DNA of 64,000 bases from CAWANF01 sp963783355 (GCA_963783355.1 CAWANF010000006.1:310001-374000), one strand, 5' to 3'; shown: positions 1 to 8,369, numbered from the stretch's first letter. Program-made: numbers and translations. Notes: generated by a model not told the origin, from the sequence alone.

Positions 1-2
1 TC

Positions 3-779
3 GGATCGAGTTTTATAGGATTGGAAGCAGCCTCAAGTCTGAGGAAACGAGGTATAGATGTCACTGTCACCGGACCTGAGGATGTCCCTTTTGAAAAAGT
101 ATTTGGACCGGAAATCGGGAAATGGATTAAGAATTCTCATGAATCCAACGGGTTAGTATTTCATCCCGGCACAACAGCGAAGGCTTTTCACGGGAATAAA
201 TCCGTTGAATCTGTGGAGTTAAAGGATGGAACAATACTTCAGGCTGATCTTGTAATTGTTGGTATTGGGGTTAAACCGGCAACCAGTTTTCTGAAGAATT
301 TTAATTTAAATGATGATGGCAGTATCACGGTTGATCAATATCTTTCCGTTGATGATAATCTGTTCGCAGCCGGAGACATCGCCCGCTACCCTGACTGGAG
401 AACCGAAACTTCCGTACGAATTGAGCACTGGCGTCTTGCGCAGCAACATGGCCGGATTGCGGCACATAATATGCTTGGGCATCGAATACCTTTTAAAAGC
501 ATCCCGTTCTTCTGGACCGATCAGGGCTCCGTTCACATGCAATATGTCGGGCACGCTACCGATTGGGATGAAATCGTAATGGATGGAAGCTTAGAAAAGG
601 GAGATTTCATCGCTTATTATTTAAAGGATAAGAAAATCCTGGCAGCAGCATCTCCAAACCGCGAAAAAGAAATAGCTGCTATCCAGGAACTCATGCAGAT
701 TGATAAATTGCCCTCTGCTGAATCCATTAAAAATAAATCGAAAGAAATTTTGAATACACTCAAAAGCTTATCGGTATAA
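3..779 (+). CDS. FAD-dependent pyridine-nucleotide disulphide oxidoreductase, 5'-truncated (AIF/ferredoxin reductase type)
   Basis: Only the C-terminal part is present; the frame is open from base 3 and the true start lies outside the window. The TTG at 21 is an internal leucine of the NAD-binding motif GSSFIGLE, not a start. That motif (NAD Rossmann fold) is followed by LVIVGIGVKPAT and the second FAD-contact motif LFAAGDIARYPD, then RIEHWRLAQQHG and a C-terminal reductase-like domain. This layout matches the apoptosis-inducing-factor/rubredoxin- or ferredoxin-NAD reductase group, cytosolic flavoproteins passing electrons between NAD(P)H and small redox partners. The partner cannot be seen. 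A strong terminator follows. Confidence 0.85.
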   Translation, partial: GSSFIGLEAASSLRKRGIDVTVTGPEDVPFEKVFGPEIGKWIKNSHESNGLVFHPGTTAKAFHGNKSVESVELKDGTILQADLVIVGIGVKPATSFLKNFNLNDDGSITVDQYLSVDDNLFAAGDIARYPDWRTETSVRIEHWRLAQQHGRIAAHNMLGHRIPFKSIPFFWTDQGSVHMQYVGHATDWDEIVMDGSLEKGDFIAYYLKDKKILAAASPNREKEIAAIQELMQIDKLPSAESIKNKSKEILNTLKSLSV

Positions 780-910
780 GTCATTCATTACAATACTATT
801 ACAATCATTTAAAACAAATGATAAAAGTTTATAATAATGATGTAATAAATTAAAATAGGTGGCGTTATATAAACAAAGATTGACACAATCCTCCTTAAAT
901 ACCCCTCCAC

Positions 911-952
911 AAATTCAAGCCGGCCAACCCCTGACCGGCTTGAATTTTTTTT
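911..952 (+). terminator. Rho-independent terminator after the flavoprotein gene
   Basis: A perfect 13-bp inverted repeat (911-923 with 935-947), 11-nt loop and an eight-T run at 945-952. It lies about 130 bases after the stop of the reductase gene and separates it from xseA. The rest of 780-1016 is AT-rich and shows no gene. Confidence 0.9.
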
Positions 953-1016
953 ATCAATCAACTTTACCTTATTATTCCAGAAATACGAATCCCAGAACAA
1001 CGGATAATATTATATA

Positions 1017-2216
1017 GTGAGTGAAGAGCTTTTACAAATTCCCAGCGTTTCTGAGCTGACTTCAGAAATTAAAACCCTCCTGGAGAGCAATTTTTTTGAT
1101 GTTGTCGTACAGGGTGAAGTTAGTCAGCCTAAAAAGAGTTCAAACGGGCATATTTATTTCACACTTAAAGACGATAAAGCTCAACTGCCCTGTGTTATCT
1201 GGCGAAGCCTCGCGGAGGCTCAAAATATTGAACTGGTACATGGGCAACATATCATCGTGGGAGGTAATGTTGAAGTATACGCACCCCACGGTCGATATCA
1301 GCTTATCGTTTCTATTGTAAAACAAGCCGGAGAAGGAGCCCTTCAAAAAGCCTTTGAGGAACTGAAACGTAAATTGATGGCCGAAGGCTTATTTGACGAA
1401 GCTCATAAGCGAAAATTACCGGCATTCCCAAAAATCATCGGGGTCATAACTTCAGCAACCAGTGCTGCTTTTCAGGACATCCGATCAACACTGGAAAAAA
1501 GATTCCCATTGGTTACGGTTAGGCTCTATCATGCCAGCGTTCAGGGCATTAACGCTGCCTCTGAAATCGTCAGGGGAATCAATTATTTTTCCAAAAAAAC
1601 AGCTGCAGATCTTTTAATTGTCGGCAGAGGCGGAGGTTCCCTTGAAGACTTATGGCCATTTAATGAAGAAGCTGTGGCAAGAGCAATTTATAACTGCAGC
1701 ATCCCGGTTATCAGTGCGGTCGGGCATGAAACAGATTTCAGTATTTCTGATTTTGTTGCAGATGTTCGTGCAGCCACGCCAACGCAAGCGGCATCAATCG
1801 CTGTGCCTGATATCAACGAACTTCGCTTTTATTCTGAGGATCTTGATAATCGGTTAAGAAACAATATCAATTTTATCGTGACAAGGCGTAAGGAAACCGT
1901 TGACCGCTTAATTCATGCACACGGGCTCATGGTTGTCAGGCAGAAAGTGCTCCATAAGCAGGAAATTCTGAACAACTTCCAATATCGAATGGAAAATTCC
2001 ACCCGTTATCGGTTTCTTAACCTGAAAGAGCAGGCTCATAATTTGATACAACGCATGCAGGTTCAAAATCCAAACCTGCCTATGGAAAAAGGATATGTGC
2101 GTATCATCCAAAAAAATAAGTGGATAAGAGAATCATCGAAATTTATAGAAAAAGAAGAATTTTCCATCCAATGGAAAGATCACAAAAACACTATAAAACC
2201 GGCTGAACCATCTTAA
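1017..2216 (+). CDS. xseA: Exodeoxyribonuclease VII large subunit
   Basis: Large subunit of exonuclease VII, which degrades single-stranded DNA to oligonucleotides in the cytoplasm. An N-terminal OB-fold (about residues 10-105, with GHIYFTLKD) is followed by the nuclease domain with the family signatures GRGGGSLEDLWPFNEE and AVGHETDFSISDFVADVRA plus ATPTQAA, and a helical C-terminal region. The length of 399 residues is near the lower end for the family. A GTG start at 1017 (MSEELLQIPS) fits the domain start. The small subunit xseB, often directly downstream, is not here: the next gene is convergent. The TAA stop lies inside a heptanucleotide repeat. Confidence 0.95.
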   Translation: MSEELLQIPSVSELTSEIKTLLESNFFDVVVQGEVSQPKKSSNGHIYFTLKDDKAQLPCVIWRSLAEAQNIELVHGQHIIVGGNVEVYAPHGRYQLIVSIVKQAGEGALQKAFEELKRKLMAEGLFDEAHKRKLPAFPKIIGVITSATSAAFQDIRSTLEKRFPLVTVRLYHASVQGINAASEIVRGINYFSKKTAADLLIVGRGGGSLEDLWPFNEEAVARAIYNCSIPVISAVGHETDFSISDFVADVRAATPTQAASIAVPDINELRFYSEDLDNRLRNNINFIVTRRKETVDRLIHAHGLMVVRQKVLHKQEILNNFQYRMENSTRYRFLNLKEQAHNLIQRMQVQNPNLPMEKGYVRIIQKNKWIRESSKFIEKEEFSIQWKDHKNTIKPAEPS

Positions 2217-2248
2217 CTCTTAACTCTTAACTCTTAACTCTTAACTCT
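2212..2248. repeat. Heptanucleotide tandem repeat, CTTAACT x 5.3
   Basis: Five exact copies of CTTAACT plus two bases run from 2212 to 2248 between the convergent xseA and AAA genes. The first copy supplies the xseA stop codon, so changes in copy number would leave both proteins unchanged. Confidence 0.95.
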
Positions 2249-2257
2249 ACTAAAAAG

Positions 2258-3973
2258 TTACCCGACCATAATTTTCAGCTCTTCGACTTTTTGGGTAAGC
2301 TCGGCACGATTCATCGAACGATAGGGTTCAGGCAGTAACTCTTTCGAGGTACACTCCAAAACAGCACAAAGAGTCTGCAAATCAATCTCTTCAGGATAAG
2401 TTGGCGGTATAAAATCGTCCAAAACCTCTTCCAGCAATTCCGCAGATACCTTCTCTTCTTCTTTGGCTGCCGATCTGAACTTAGCTCGTGTCAAAGCCGC
2501 TTCCATGTCAGCACCGGAAAAATTCTTAGTGCCTTTTTTAATCGTCTTTGGAACGGCCTCATCATCGGCCATTTGGAGATGTGTTTTCTTCTTCATGGCC
2601 GTAAATAATTCAATACGCTCTTCTTCCGACGATGGATGAAATAAGGCGATATGTTCCTCGGCGCGTCCTTGTCTTTTCAAATCCACCGGCATCAAATCGG
2701 GACGTGCAGTCATCAAAAACCAGATAATCTTTCCACGGTTCTCCGTACTGCTCATAAATTGAGCAATTTGTGCAAAAACACGATTTGAAACGCCACTGTC
2801 GCCGCTGCTTTCCCGGTTGCCCAGATAGGCATCAGCCTCGTCAATCATGACAGCAACCGGAGACATGGCCTTCAGCAGACTCAATATCTTTTCGAGATTT
2901 CCTTCCGTCACTCCCTGCCATTGGCTTCTGAAATTTTTCAATTTCACCATCGGAACGCCAATTTCCCCTGAAAAACAGGTGACTAAATAGGTTTTCCCGG
3001 TCCCAACCGGACCACAAACCAGGTACCCCATCGGCATAACATCATAACGTCCGTTTTTCAAAGCTTTAGCTGCTTCACGAAGATGAACTTTCACCTTGTG
3101 ATGTCCGGCTACATTATCCAGGTTATCCCGTGTCTCCACAAACTCCAGCAAACCGTAAGCTTCCGCTTCAATGAGTTCTTTCTTATTTTGGCTCAAACGG
3201 TTAAAGGTTATAATCGACTGATTTTCACGGGCGTTCGCCAACAAACCTTCCAGGTTGATATAACTGAGGCCTGCAGTCTGTTGGGCTAAAATATTAGCCG
3301 GCACATCACAGAACTGTGCAAATTCCTGCTCACTGCAAAAGCTCTTAATATACGCCTGACGATGTTCCTCATCCGGTAAGTCAATGCGTATTTCCGAGTT
3401 ATAGGGACTCTGAATCAGGCTTTGGTTTAAATCCCGTAAATTTTCCGTCACCAGGACCAAGGTGAAATCAGCTGCCAAAAACAGGGGGTCATGGCCCCAT
3501 CGCTGTAAATAAACCAATGCTGTACGATCTTCAGGACTTGCCATACCTGCTTCACTCATCGGAACAACAGTCTCTGCATAATCTATAATACAGGCTATAC
3601 TTTTATTTTCTGATAATCGCAGACGAAAGTAGTTTTCAAGCAATGAAAAAACACGAACCGGATCTTTGGGCATTTTTTTTGCGTAATCTGTGCCACTCAG
3701 GCTGTCGTAACCGGATACAGCACGGCTGAAATCTATCATGCTTTTTTTATCACGAAACTGGATTCCGGATGAACGGTCGTAATACAGGACAATATCGCGG
3801 GCTCCGAAGATTTCATCCGACAAAAATGATTTCAATCGAAGGAAATCTGTTTTTTCGGCACTCTTGAGTTCTACAAGATCTCGAACATTTCCGTGCAGGA
3901 TAAACTGGTTAATCGTTTTACTGAAATATTTATGGGCCAATTCACTGGCCCAAACCGGATAATTGTCGTACAT
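2258..3973 (-). CDS. Classic AAA ATPase with a degenerate N-terminal AAA module
   Basis: The second half is an intact AAA module: Walker A GPVGTGKT (about residue 321), Walker B VMIDEADAYL (about 373), and a second-region-of-homology stretch TARPDLMPVDLKRQGRAEE (about 422-440), which places it in the classic AAA clade. The first half looks like a worn AAA fold: a Walker-B-like ACIIDYAE (about 127) and a sensor-like VTENLRDLN (about 174), with no Walker A. This arrangement recalls Ycf46-type ATPases. It is the last gene of the minus-strand run that begins with the PspA-like gene at 8294. I infer an energy-using remodelling role with those proteins; the substrate is unknown. Confidence 0.8.
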   Translation of the reverse strand: MYDNYPVWASELAHKYFSKTINQFILHGNVRDLVELKSAEKTDFLRLKSFLSDEIFGARDIVLYYDRSSGIQFRDKKSMIDFSRAVSGYDSLSGTDYAKKMPKDPVRVFSLLENYFRLRLSENKSIACIIDYAETVVPMSEAGMASPEDRTALVYLQRWGHDPLFLAADFTLVLVTENLRDLNQSLIQSPYNSEIRIDLPDEEHRQAYIKSFCSEQEFAQFCDVPANILAQQTAGLSYINLEGLLANARENQSIITFNRLSQNKKELIEAEAYGLLEFVETRDNLDNVAGHHKVKVHLREAAKALKNGRYDVMPMGYLVCGPVGTGKTYLVTCFSGEIGVPMVKLKNFRSQWQGVTEGNLEKILSLLKAMSPVAVMIDEADAYLGNRESSGDSGVSNRVFAQIAQFMSSTENRGKIIWFLMTARPDLMPVDLKRQGRAEEHIALFHPSSEEERIELFTAMKKKTHLQMADDEAVPKTIKKGTKNFSGADMEAALTRAKFRSAAKEEEKVSAELLEEVLDDFIPPTYPEEIDLQTLCAVLECTSKELLPEPYRSMNRAELTQKVEELKIMVG

Positions 3974-4039
3974 ACTTTTTCTGTTTACAACGTTAATGGA
4001 CCTAAAACTTTTACTCCTTCGCCGACAGATAGTTTCAGC

Positions 4040-5320
4040 CTAATTCATCAAAATAAGTTTGACGGCCTCGATTCTTGAAGGAGTAGCTTTACTGATAATG
4101 AATTTATGATTATCAACAATAACTTCTTCGTTAACCTTGGGTATCCTGCCAATTTCATATATGATAAATCCGGCGATGGTTTCATAATCCGAATTTGAAA
4201 TTTTGATATGAATTTCCGGGTATTTTTCCATCAATTCTTCCAGCTCAACATTACCACTGAGTACAAAAGACTTCTCATTCAGTTTTTTCATCAGGTAGTC
4301 TTCTGTATCATATTCGTCCTGAATGTCGCCCACCACTTCTTCCAGCAAGTCTTCAATCGTTACCAGACCTGCTGTTCCGCCATATTCATCCAGTACAATC
4401 GCTAAGGATATTTTCGACAAACGAAATTCAGATAATAATGATTTAGAACGCTGGGAAGACGGAACCATTTTTATCGGCCTGATAATTTCTTCCAATGTTT
4501 TTGGTTGAGCAAATAAATCATATGCAAAAATTGCACCGATGATGTTATCAATGTTTTCTTCATAAACCGGTAATTTCGAAAACCCGCTGCTCACAAAAAT
4601 CTTTAAGGCATCTTCAATACTGCTTGTTTTCTCGACAGCCACAATTTCGGTTCTCGGAATCATCGAATCTTTTACGCGTTTCGAAGAAAGCTCAAGTACA
4701 TTGGTAAGAATTTCGGTATCCTCCCGGTCTATATCGGAGGAACCGCCATCTTCACTCAATTCCCTAAGCATCATTTCAATATCCTGGCGACGGAACAGCT
4801 GCTCGACATTTTCCGATTCTGCTCCCATCATCCTTACGAGCCTCCTGGAAAGGTCATTGGATACGACGATGAACGGTTTAAGAATCCAGTTGCATACTTT
4901 CAGAGGATAAGCCAATACAGAAATAAAAAAATCAGGATGGATACGAAATATGGCCTTTGGAATTATTTCGCCCAGAAACATGATAAGCAGAGATGCGACA
5001 GTAGTTTGGATAAGGAGCATCTCAAATTCCGATGGCAATACACCAAAAGCTGACAAAAACAGATCGTTGATGGGTTTAACCAGTGAAAAGGTCATCAACG
5101 TGGCATAGGCCACATTAACGATATTGTTGCCAATCAGTGTGGTTGCCAGGAATGTTTCCGGGTTATGAACAAAATAATTCAGGTATTTTGCCCCGAGCGA
5201 ACCCTGCCGCGATTTAATCTCTAAACGCAGACGGCTGGCCGTAACGAAGGCAATTTCCGAACCGGAAAAAAAACCACTAAGTATAATTGTCAGTATTATG
5301 AGGAGCCAATCGTTCATCAT
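4040..5320 (-). CDS. CNNM/CorC (HlyC) family membrane protein with CBS pair
   Basis: An integral membrane protein of the DUF21-CBS-CorC family, proposed to export divalent metal ions such as magnesium or cobalt. Residues 1-190 hold the DUF21 transmembrane domain (hydrophobic N-terminus, GSEIAFVTASRLRLE, FLATTLIGNNIVNVAYA). A CBS pair follows (SMIPRTEIVAVE, FSKLPVYEE, LAIVLDEYGGTAGLVTIEDLLEEVVGDI), then a C-terminal CorC_HlyC domain. The length of 426 residues is typical. The start is supported by an AAAGGAG element just upstream of ATGATG at 5320. It sits between the enoyl-CoA hydratase and AAA genes on the same strand. Confidence 0.9.
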   Translation of the reverse strand: MMNDWLLIILTIILSGFFSGSEIAFVTASRLRLEIKSRQGSLGAKYLNYFVHNPETFLATTLIGNNIVNVAYATLMTFSLVKPINDLFLSAFGVLPSEFEMLLIQTTVASLLIMFLGEIIPKAIFRIHPDFFISVLAYPLKVCNWILKPFIVVSNDLSRRLVRMMGAESENVEQLFRRQDIEMMLRELSEDGGSSDIDREDTEILTNVLELSSKRVKDSMIPRTEIVAVEKTSSIEDALKIFVSSGFSKLPVYEENIDNIIGAIFAYDLFAQPKTLEEIIRPIKMVPSSQRSKSLLSEFRLSKISLAIVLDEYGGTAGLVTIEDLLEEVVGDIQDEYDTEDYLMKKLNEKSFVLSGNVELEELMEKYPEIHIKISNSDYETIAGFIIYEIGRIPKVNEEVIVDNHKFIISKATPSRIEAVKLILMN

Positions 5321-5362
5321 GCGACGACTCCTTTACCAGACGGAGGTTCCAAAGTTATTATA

Positions 5363-6154
5363 TTAGTTTCCTATAAAATTTGGAGATCGTTTGCTTAAAA
5401 AGGCTTCTGTCCCCTCTTTAAAATCGTTTGTTTCACAAAGATCACCAAATAATTTTGCTTCCATCTCAAAACCCTCACCGGGATCGCCTGCAGAATGATT
5501 CACGGCACGAATAGCATTTCCTACCGCAACAGGACCCTTGCTTAAAATGGCAGACATTAAATTCATGGCTTCATTCATCATTTCTTCATTTGAAACCAAT
5601 CGATTTACCAAACCAATTGCAAGAGCTATATCAGCTTTTATCGGCTTTCCGGATAAAATCATTTCCAGTGCACGCCCTTTACCTACCAAACGCGGCAAAC
5701 GCTGCGTTCCACCGTAGCCTGGAATCAATCCAAGGCCGACTTCAGGTAGCCCGAACATCGCTTTTTGTCCGGCGACACGCAGATGGCAGGCCATAGCCAA
5801 TTCACAACCGCCGCCTAATGCATAACCATTCACAACGGCAATAAACGGCTTGGTGAAATTTTCAATCCTTGAAAAAATATCCTGACCTTTTCGCGAAACA
5901 CTTTTTCCACCCTCACCGTCCAGTTTGGCCAATTCTGCAATATCAGCACCGGCAACAAAGGCTTTTTCGCCTGCTCCGGTTACAATGACGCCCTTAATTT
6001 GTTTATCAGCACCAATCTGATCCAGGGCTGCATTCAATTCGTCGAGCACCAGTTTATTCAATGCATTCAGTTTATCCGGACGATTAATCGTTAAAATGCA
6101 AATTCCCTGCTCGTCTGTATCCAATAACAGGGTTTTATAAGAATTGTTATTCAT
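5363..6154 (-). CDS. Enoyl-CoA hydratase/isomerase (crotonase family)
   Basis: A 263-residue crotonase-fold enzyme, probably hydrating trans-2-enoyl-CoA in fatty-acid or amino-acid breakdown. The oxyanion-hole stretch AFVAGADIAEL, the motif GYALGGGCELAMACHLR and the stretch FGLPEVGLGLIPGYGGTQRL are all present, including the two glutamates (in CELAM and LPEV) used by true hydratases. Its start is 1 base from the stop of the upstream membrane coiled-coil gene, so the two are probably co-transcribed. Its metabolic role looks unrelated to the PspA cluster around it. Substrate chain length cannot be judged. Confidence 0.92.
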   Translation of the reverse strand: MNNNSYKTLLLDTDEQGICILTINRPDKLNALNKLVLDELNAALDQIGADKQIKGVIVTGAGEKAFVAGADIAELAKLDGEGGKSVSRKGQDIFSRIENFTKPFIAVVNGYALGGGCELAMACHLRVAGQKAMFGLPEVGLGLIPGYGGTQRLPRLVGKGRALEMILSGKPIKADIALAIGLVNRLVSNEEMMNEAMNLMSAILSKGPVAVGNAIRAVNHSAGDPGEGFEMEAKLFGDLCETNDFKEGTEAFLSKRSPNFIGN

Positions 6155-6155
6155 T

Positions 6156-7016
6156 TTACTCTCTTACTCTTTTGGCGGGTTTAATACTTTCATCTAAATT
6201 TTCATTCACTTCTTCTTCTGTATCCAGTAAAGTATACTGCGGAAGAGCCACTTCTTCAATATCCTGAATGATTGATGATGTCTCTTCTACTTCGGCCAAA
6301 AGGTTATCGAGTTGGAAACCAATCTCTTCGGGGTCATTCATGGTCATTGATTGTTCATAAATATAACGAATAGCATCTTCTATTGTTTCGAGCTGAGTTT
6401 CACAGACATCAAACTTTTCCCGGGCGGTCACAAAGCGTTCTAACCGTTTCGTTAAAATATGCAGGCGCCGGGATTTGATATTCCTAAGTTTTTCTGATTC
6501 AGAGTTTTCTACTTCCTCTTTTTCCTGCCGTATTTTCTCTTTAAGCTGATTTTCTGTATCGGTATGAATTAAGTCGGAATATTTTTGATAGATATCCAGC
6601 AGGTTAATATAATTGCTGAGTAAGCCCTCAATTTTATCATTAATATTTGAAAGCAGCCCCTGTGAAGTGTAGGGAAGTTTCTCAAAATTTTGCTTAATCA
6701 TCCGGCTCAGATGCTTAAGCACGAGAAACCGTTTCTGACTTTTCTGGCTGAGCTCCTGGAATTTGGTTTTATCTTCAACGGCTTGTTTCCGCTCTTTTAA
6801 TTTCCGAATCTTGATCGAACGACGAAAACGAGGACTATTCGGTATTGTGCCCAGATATACCAGTTCCAGGCCAAAAGCCAGGCTTAAAACAATATTGGGA
6901 GTGATGCCTAAATCATTCATAAAAAATGCAGAAATAGTTGATAACAATAACAAACCCAGATTCAGGGGATGCAAAAAGGCTTCACGCGTATAATTTAAAT
7001 CTTTTTCGTCGGTCAT
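6156..7016 (-). CDS. Membrane-anchored coiled-coil protein of unknown function (PspA cluster)
   Basis: I do not recognise a named family. The 286-residue protein has two hydrophobic segments near the N-terminus (about residues 15-33 and 37-57, separated by NDLGITPN), a basic stretch RFRRSIKIRKLKERK, and then a long charged, largely helical region to about residue 260. The tail is acidic and ends in a basic patch. This predicts a membrane hairpin with a large cytoplasmic coiled coil. Its start overlaps the stop of the upstream gene by 4 bases (ATGA), so translation is probably coupled. Context ties it to the PspA-like protein and the AAA ATPase; its role is not known. Confidence 0.75.
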   Translation of the reverse strand: MTDEKDLNYTREAFLHPLNLGLLLLSTISAFFMNDLGITPNIVLSLAFGLELVYLGTIPNSPRFRRSIKIRKLKERKQAVEDKTKFQELSQKSQKRFLVLKHLSRMIKQNFEKLPYTSQGLLSNINDKIEGLLSNYINLLDIYQKYSDLIHTDTENQLKEKIRQEKEEVENSESEKLRNIKSRRLHILTKRLERFVTAREKFDVCETQLETIEDAIRYIYEQSMTMNDPEEIGFQLDNLLAEVEETSSIIQDIEEVALPQYTLLDTEEEVNENLDESIKPAKRVRE

Positions 7017-7537
7017 TGCTTTTCTTCCTTCTTATCTGCTTTCGGACCAATAGTTTTCGAACGTCTTTCAGGTATAATATTCTCATTTTGTTTGGCGGTT
7101 GGCTCAGGTCCCGCCCCGGAATTGCCGATTGTTTTTTCAGCCCTTAGTGATTTCGCTTCTTCTTCTATTTCATCGTGCAGCATGCCCATTTCATTTTTGA
7201 GCATATTCAACGTCTCCTGTGCTTTTTGCCGGCGCAGAAATTCTTCATTTTCAGCTTCTTTCACTTTATCGTCAATACCGGATTCGGAAACACCTTCTGT
7301 TGAAGAAAGATTTTCCAGGGCCAGGGATATTTTGGCTTCGGCAATGCTGATTTTGTCTTTGAGATTATGCACAAGCTGATCGAAAGACCCCATGAGTTCA
7401 TCGGGTTTCATCTGTTCCAGAGCTGAATTAATCTTCTCCATACGCCGGACTTCAGCCAGTTTCTTTTTCAGCTCATTTATCTTTTTATAATGAGCTTTAT
7501 AGGAATCTTTTAACTGCCTGTACTCGTTTTCGTCCAT
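7013..7537 (-). CDS. Soluble coiled-coil protein with KTIG tail motifs (PspA cluster)
   Basis: No named family is recognised. The 174-residue protein is charged and helical throughout (about residues 1-130), with no signal or membrane segment. Its tail, from about residue 133, is rich in P, N, K and E and carries the tetrapeptide KTIG twice (residues 135-138 and 161-164). The PspA-like protein encoded 4 bases upstream ends with the same motif. It overlaps the downstream membrane gene by 4 bases. The likely setting is a complex with its neighbours at the inner membrane, an inference from gene order and shared tails. Confidence 0.75.
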   Translation of the reverse strand: MDENEYRQLKDSYKAHYKKINELKKKLAEVRRMEKINSALEQMKPDELMGSFDQLVHNLKDKISIAEAKISLALENLSSTEGVSESGIDDKVKEAENEEFLRRQKAQETLNMLKNEMGMLHDEIEEEAKSLRAEKTIGNSGAGPEPTAKQNENIIPERRSKTIGPKADKKEEKQ

Positions 7538-7541
7538 AAGC

Positions 7542-8294
7542 TTAAGACTTCGCCCGTTGTTTGCCTATCGTCTTGCTTTTGCTTTCGTCTGTTTCTTCTT
7601 TTTGAGCTGCCGTTTTTTGGCTGCCGCCATCTTCCTGCCCCATTTCCAGTTTAAACTGTTTAACCAGATCATCGGCTCTCATGCGCTCAGCATCCATCTC
7701 AATTTCCATAGTTTTGGTATCGATGCTATCCAGAGCTAACTCCATGCGAGCTTCGTTTTTTGCCGTTTCTTCATTGATACGATTGATCATTTCTTCGTGG
7801 GTCGAATCAATACCACCCACTTCAAACTGCTCGAGCGTATCGGCAATTTTCGACTGCCATTCGGCGCGTTCACTGGCCCGCAATGCTTCGCGGGCTTCAC
7901 GTATTTTCTTATCTTTTTCACGCATGAACGCTTTCTTCACCTGAAGAGCTTTCTCATAAGCTTTTTGAGCGAAATCAAGTTGTTCATTTGTCGATGCGAG
8001 ACTTTCTTTAGCCTTTTCGAGCTGCAGGGCGTATGAAGCCGCAATATCGTCCCGGTTCGCTTTAATAGCCGATTTAATCTTGGACGTCTGCTCCTGAATG
8101 GTATTTTCATACCGTTTTATTTCCTTCTGAAGCATCATCACATTGGCTTTTACCGTCGCGATGTTTTCATTCATCTTGGGAACCTGATCATTCAGTTCCC
8201 GGATGTTTTGTTCCAATATAAGTTTGGGGTCTTCAATTGAACTTACAAGGCCGCCGAAAAGTGACTTGAGTGCACGAATGAATCTTTTCCACAT
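7542..8294 (-). CDS. pspA: PspA/IM30 (Vipp1) family, ESCRT-III superfamily protein
   Basis: Peripheral inner-membrane protein expected to assemble into rods or rings that bind and reshape stressed membrane. The N-terminus is an amphipathic helix (MWKRFIRALKSLFGGLVSSI) followed by EDPKLIL, then the long helical hairpin of the family (about residues 25-145) and a further helical part (about 150-220, with IDSTHEEMINRINEE). The 250-residue length is a little above classical PspA because of a charged tail from about residue 222 that ends with KTIGKQRAKS. No PspF or PspBC genes are nearby; instead it heads a run with two coiled-coil proteins and, further on, a AAA ATPase. Confidence 0.88.
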   Translation of the reverse strand: MWKRFIRALKSLFGGLVSSIEDPKLILEQNIRELNDQVPKMNENIATVKANVMMLQKEIKRYENTIQEQTSKIKSAIKANRDDIAASYALQLEKAKESLASTNEQLDFAQKAYEKALQVKKAFMREKDKKIREAREALRASERAEWQSKIADTLEQFEVGGIDSTHEEMINRINEETAKNEARMELALDSIDTKTMEIEMDAERMRADDLVKQFKLEMGQEDGGSQKTAAQKEETDESKSKTIGKQRAKS

Positions 8295-8369
8295 AATTTT
8301 AGAACTTTATTTAGTTGTTTTTTTGTAAAATAACCCTTCTTTATATAAAAGTCTCATATCCAAAAGTCC

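Noticed and set aside
809..1000. Small minus-strand open frame between the flavoprotein gene and xseA
   Set aside because: It crosses the terminator hairpin and encodes no plausible protein.
2212..2248. CRISPR-like array
   Set aside because: The unit is only 7 bases with no spacers and no cas genes nearby; a simple tandem repeat.
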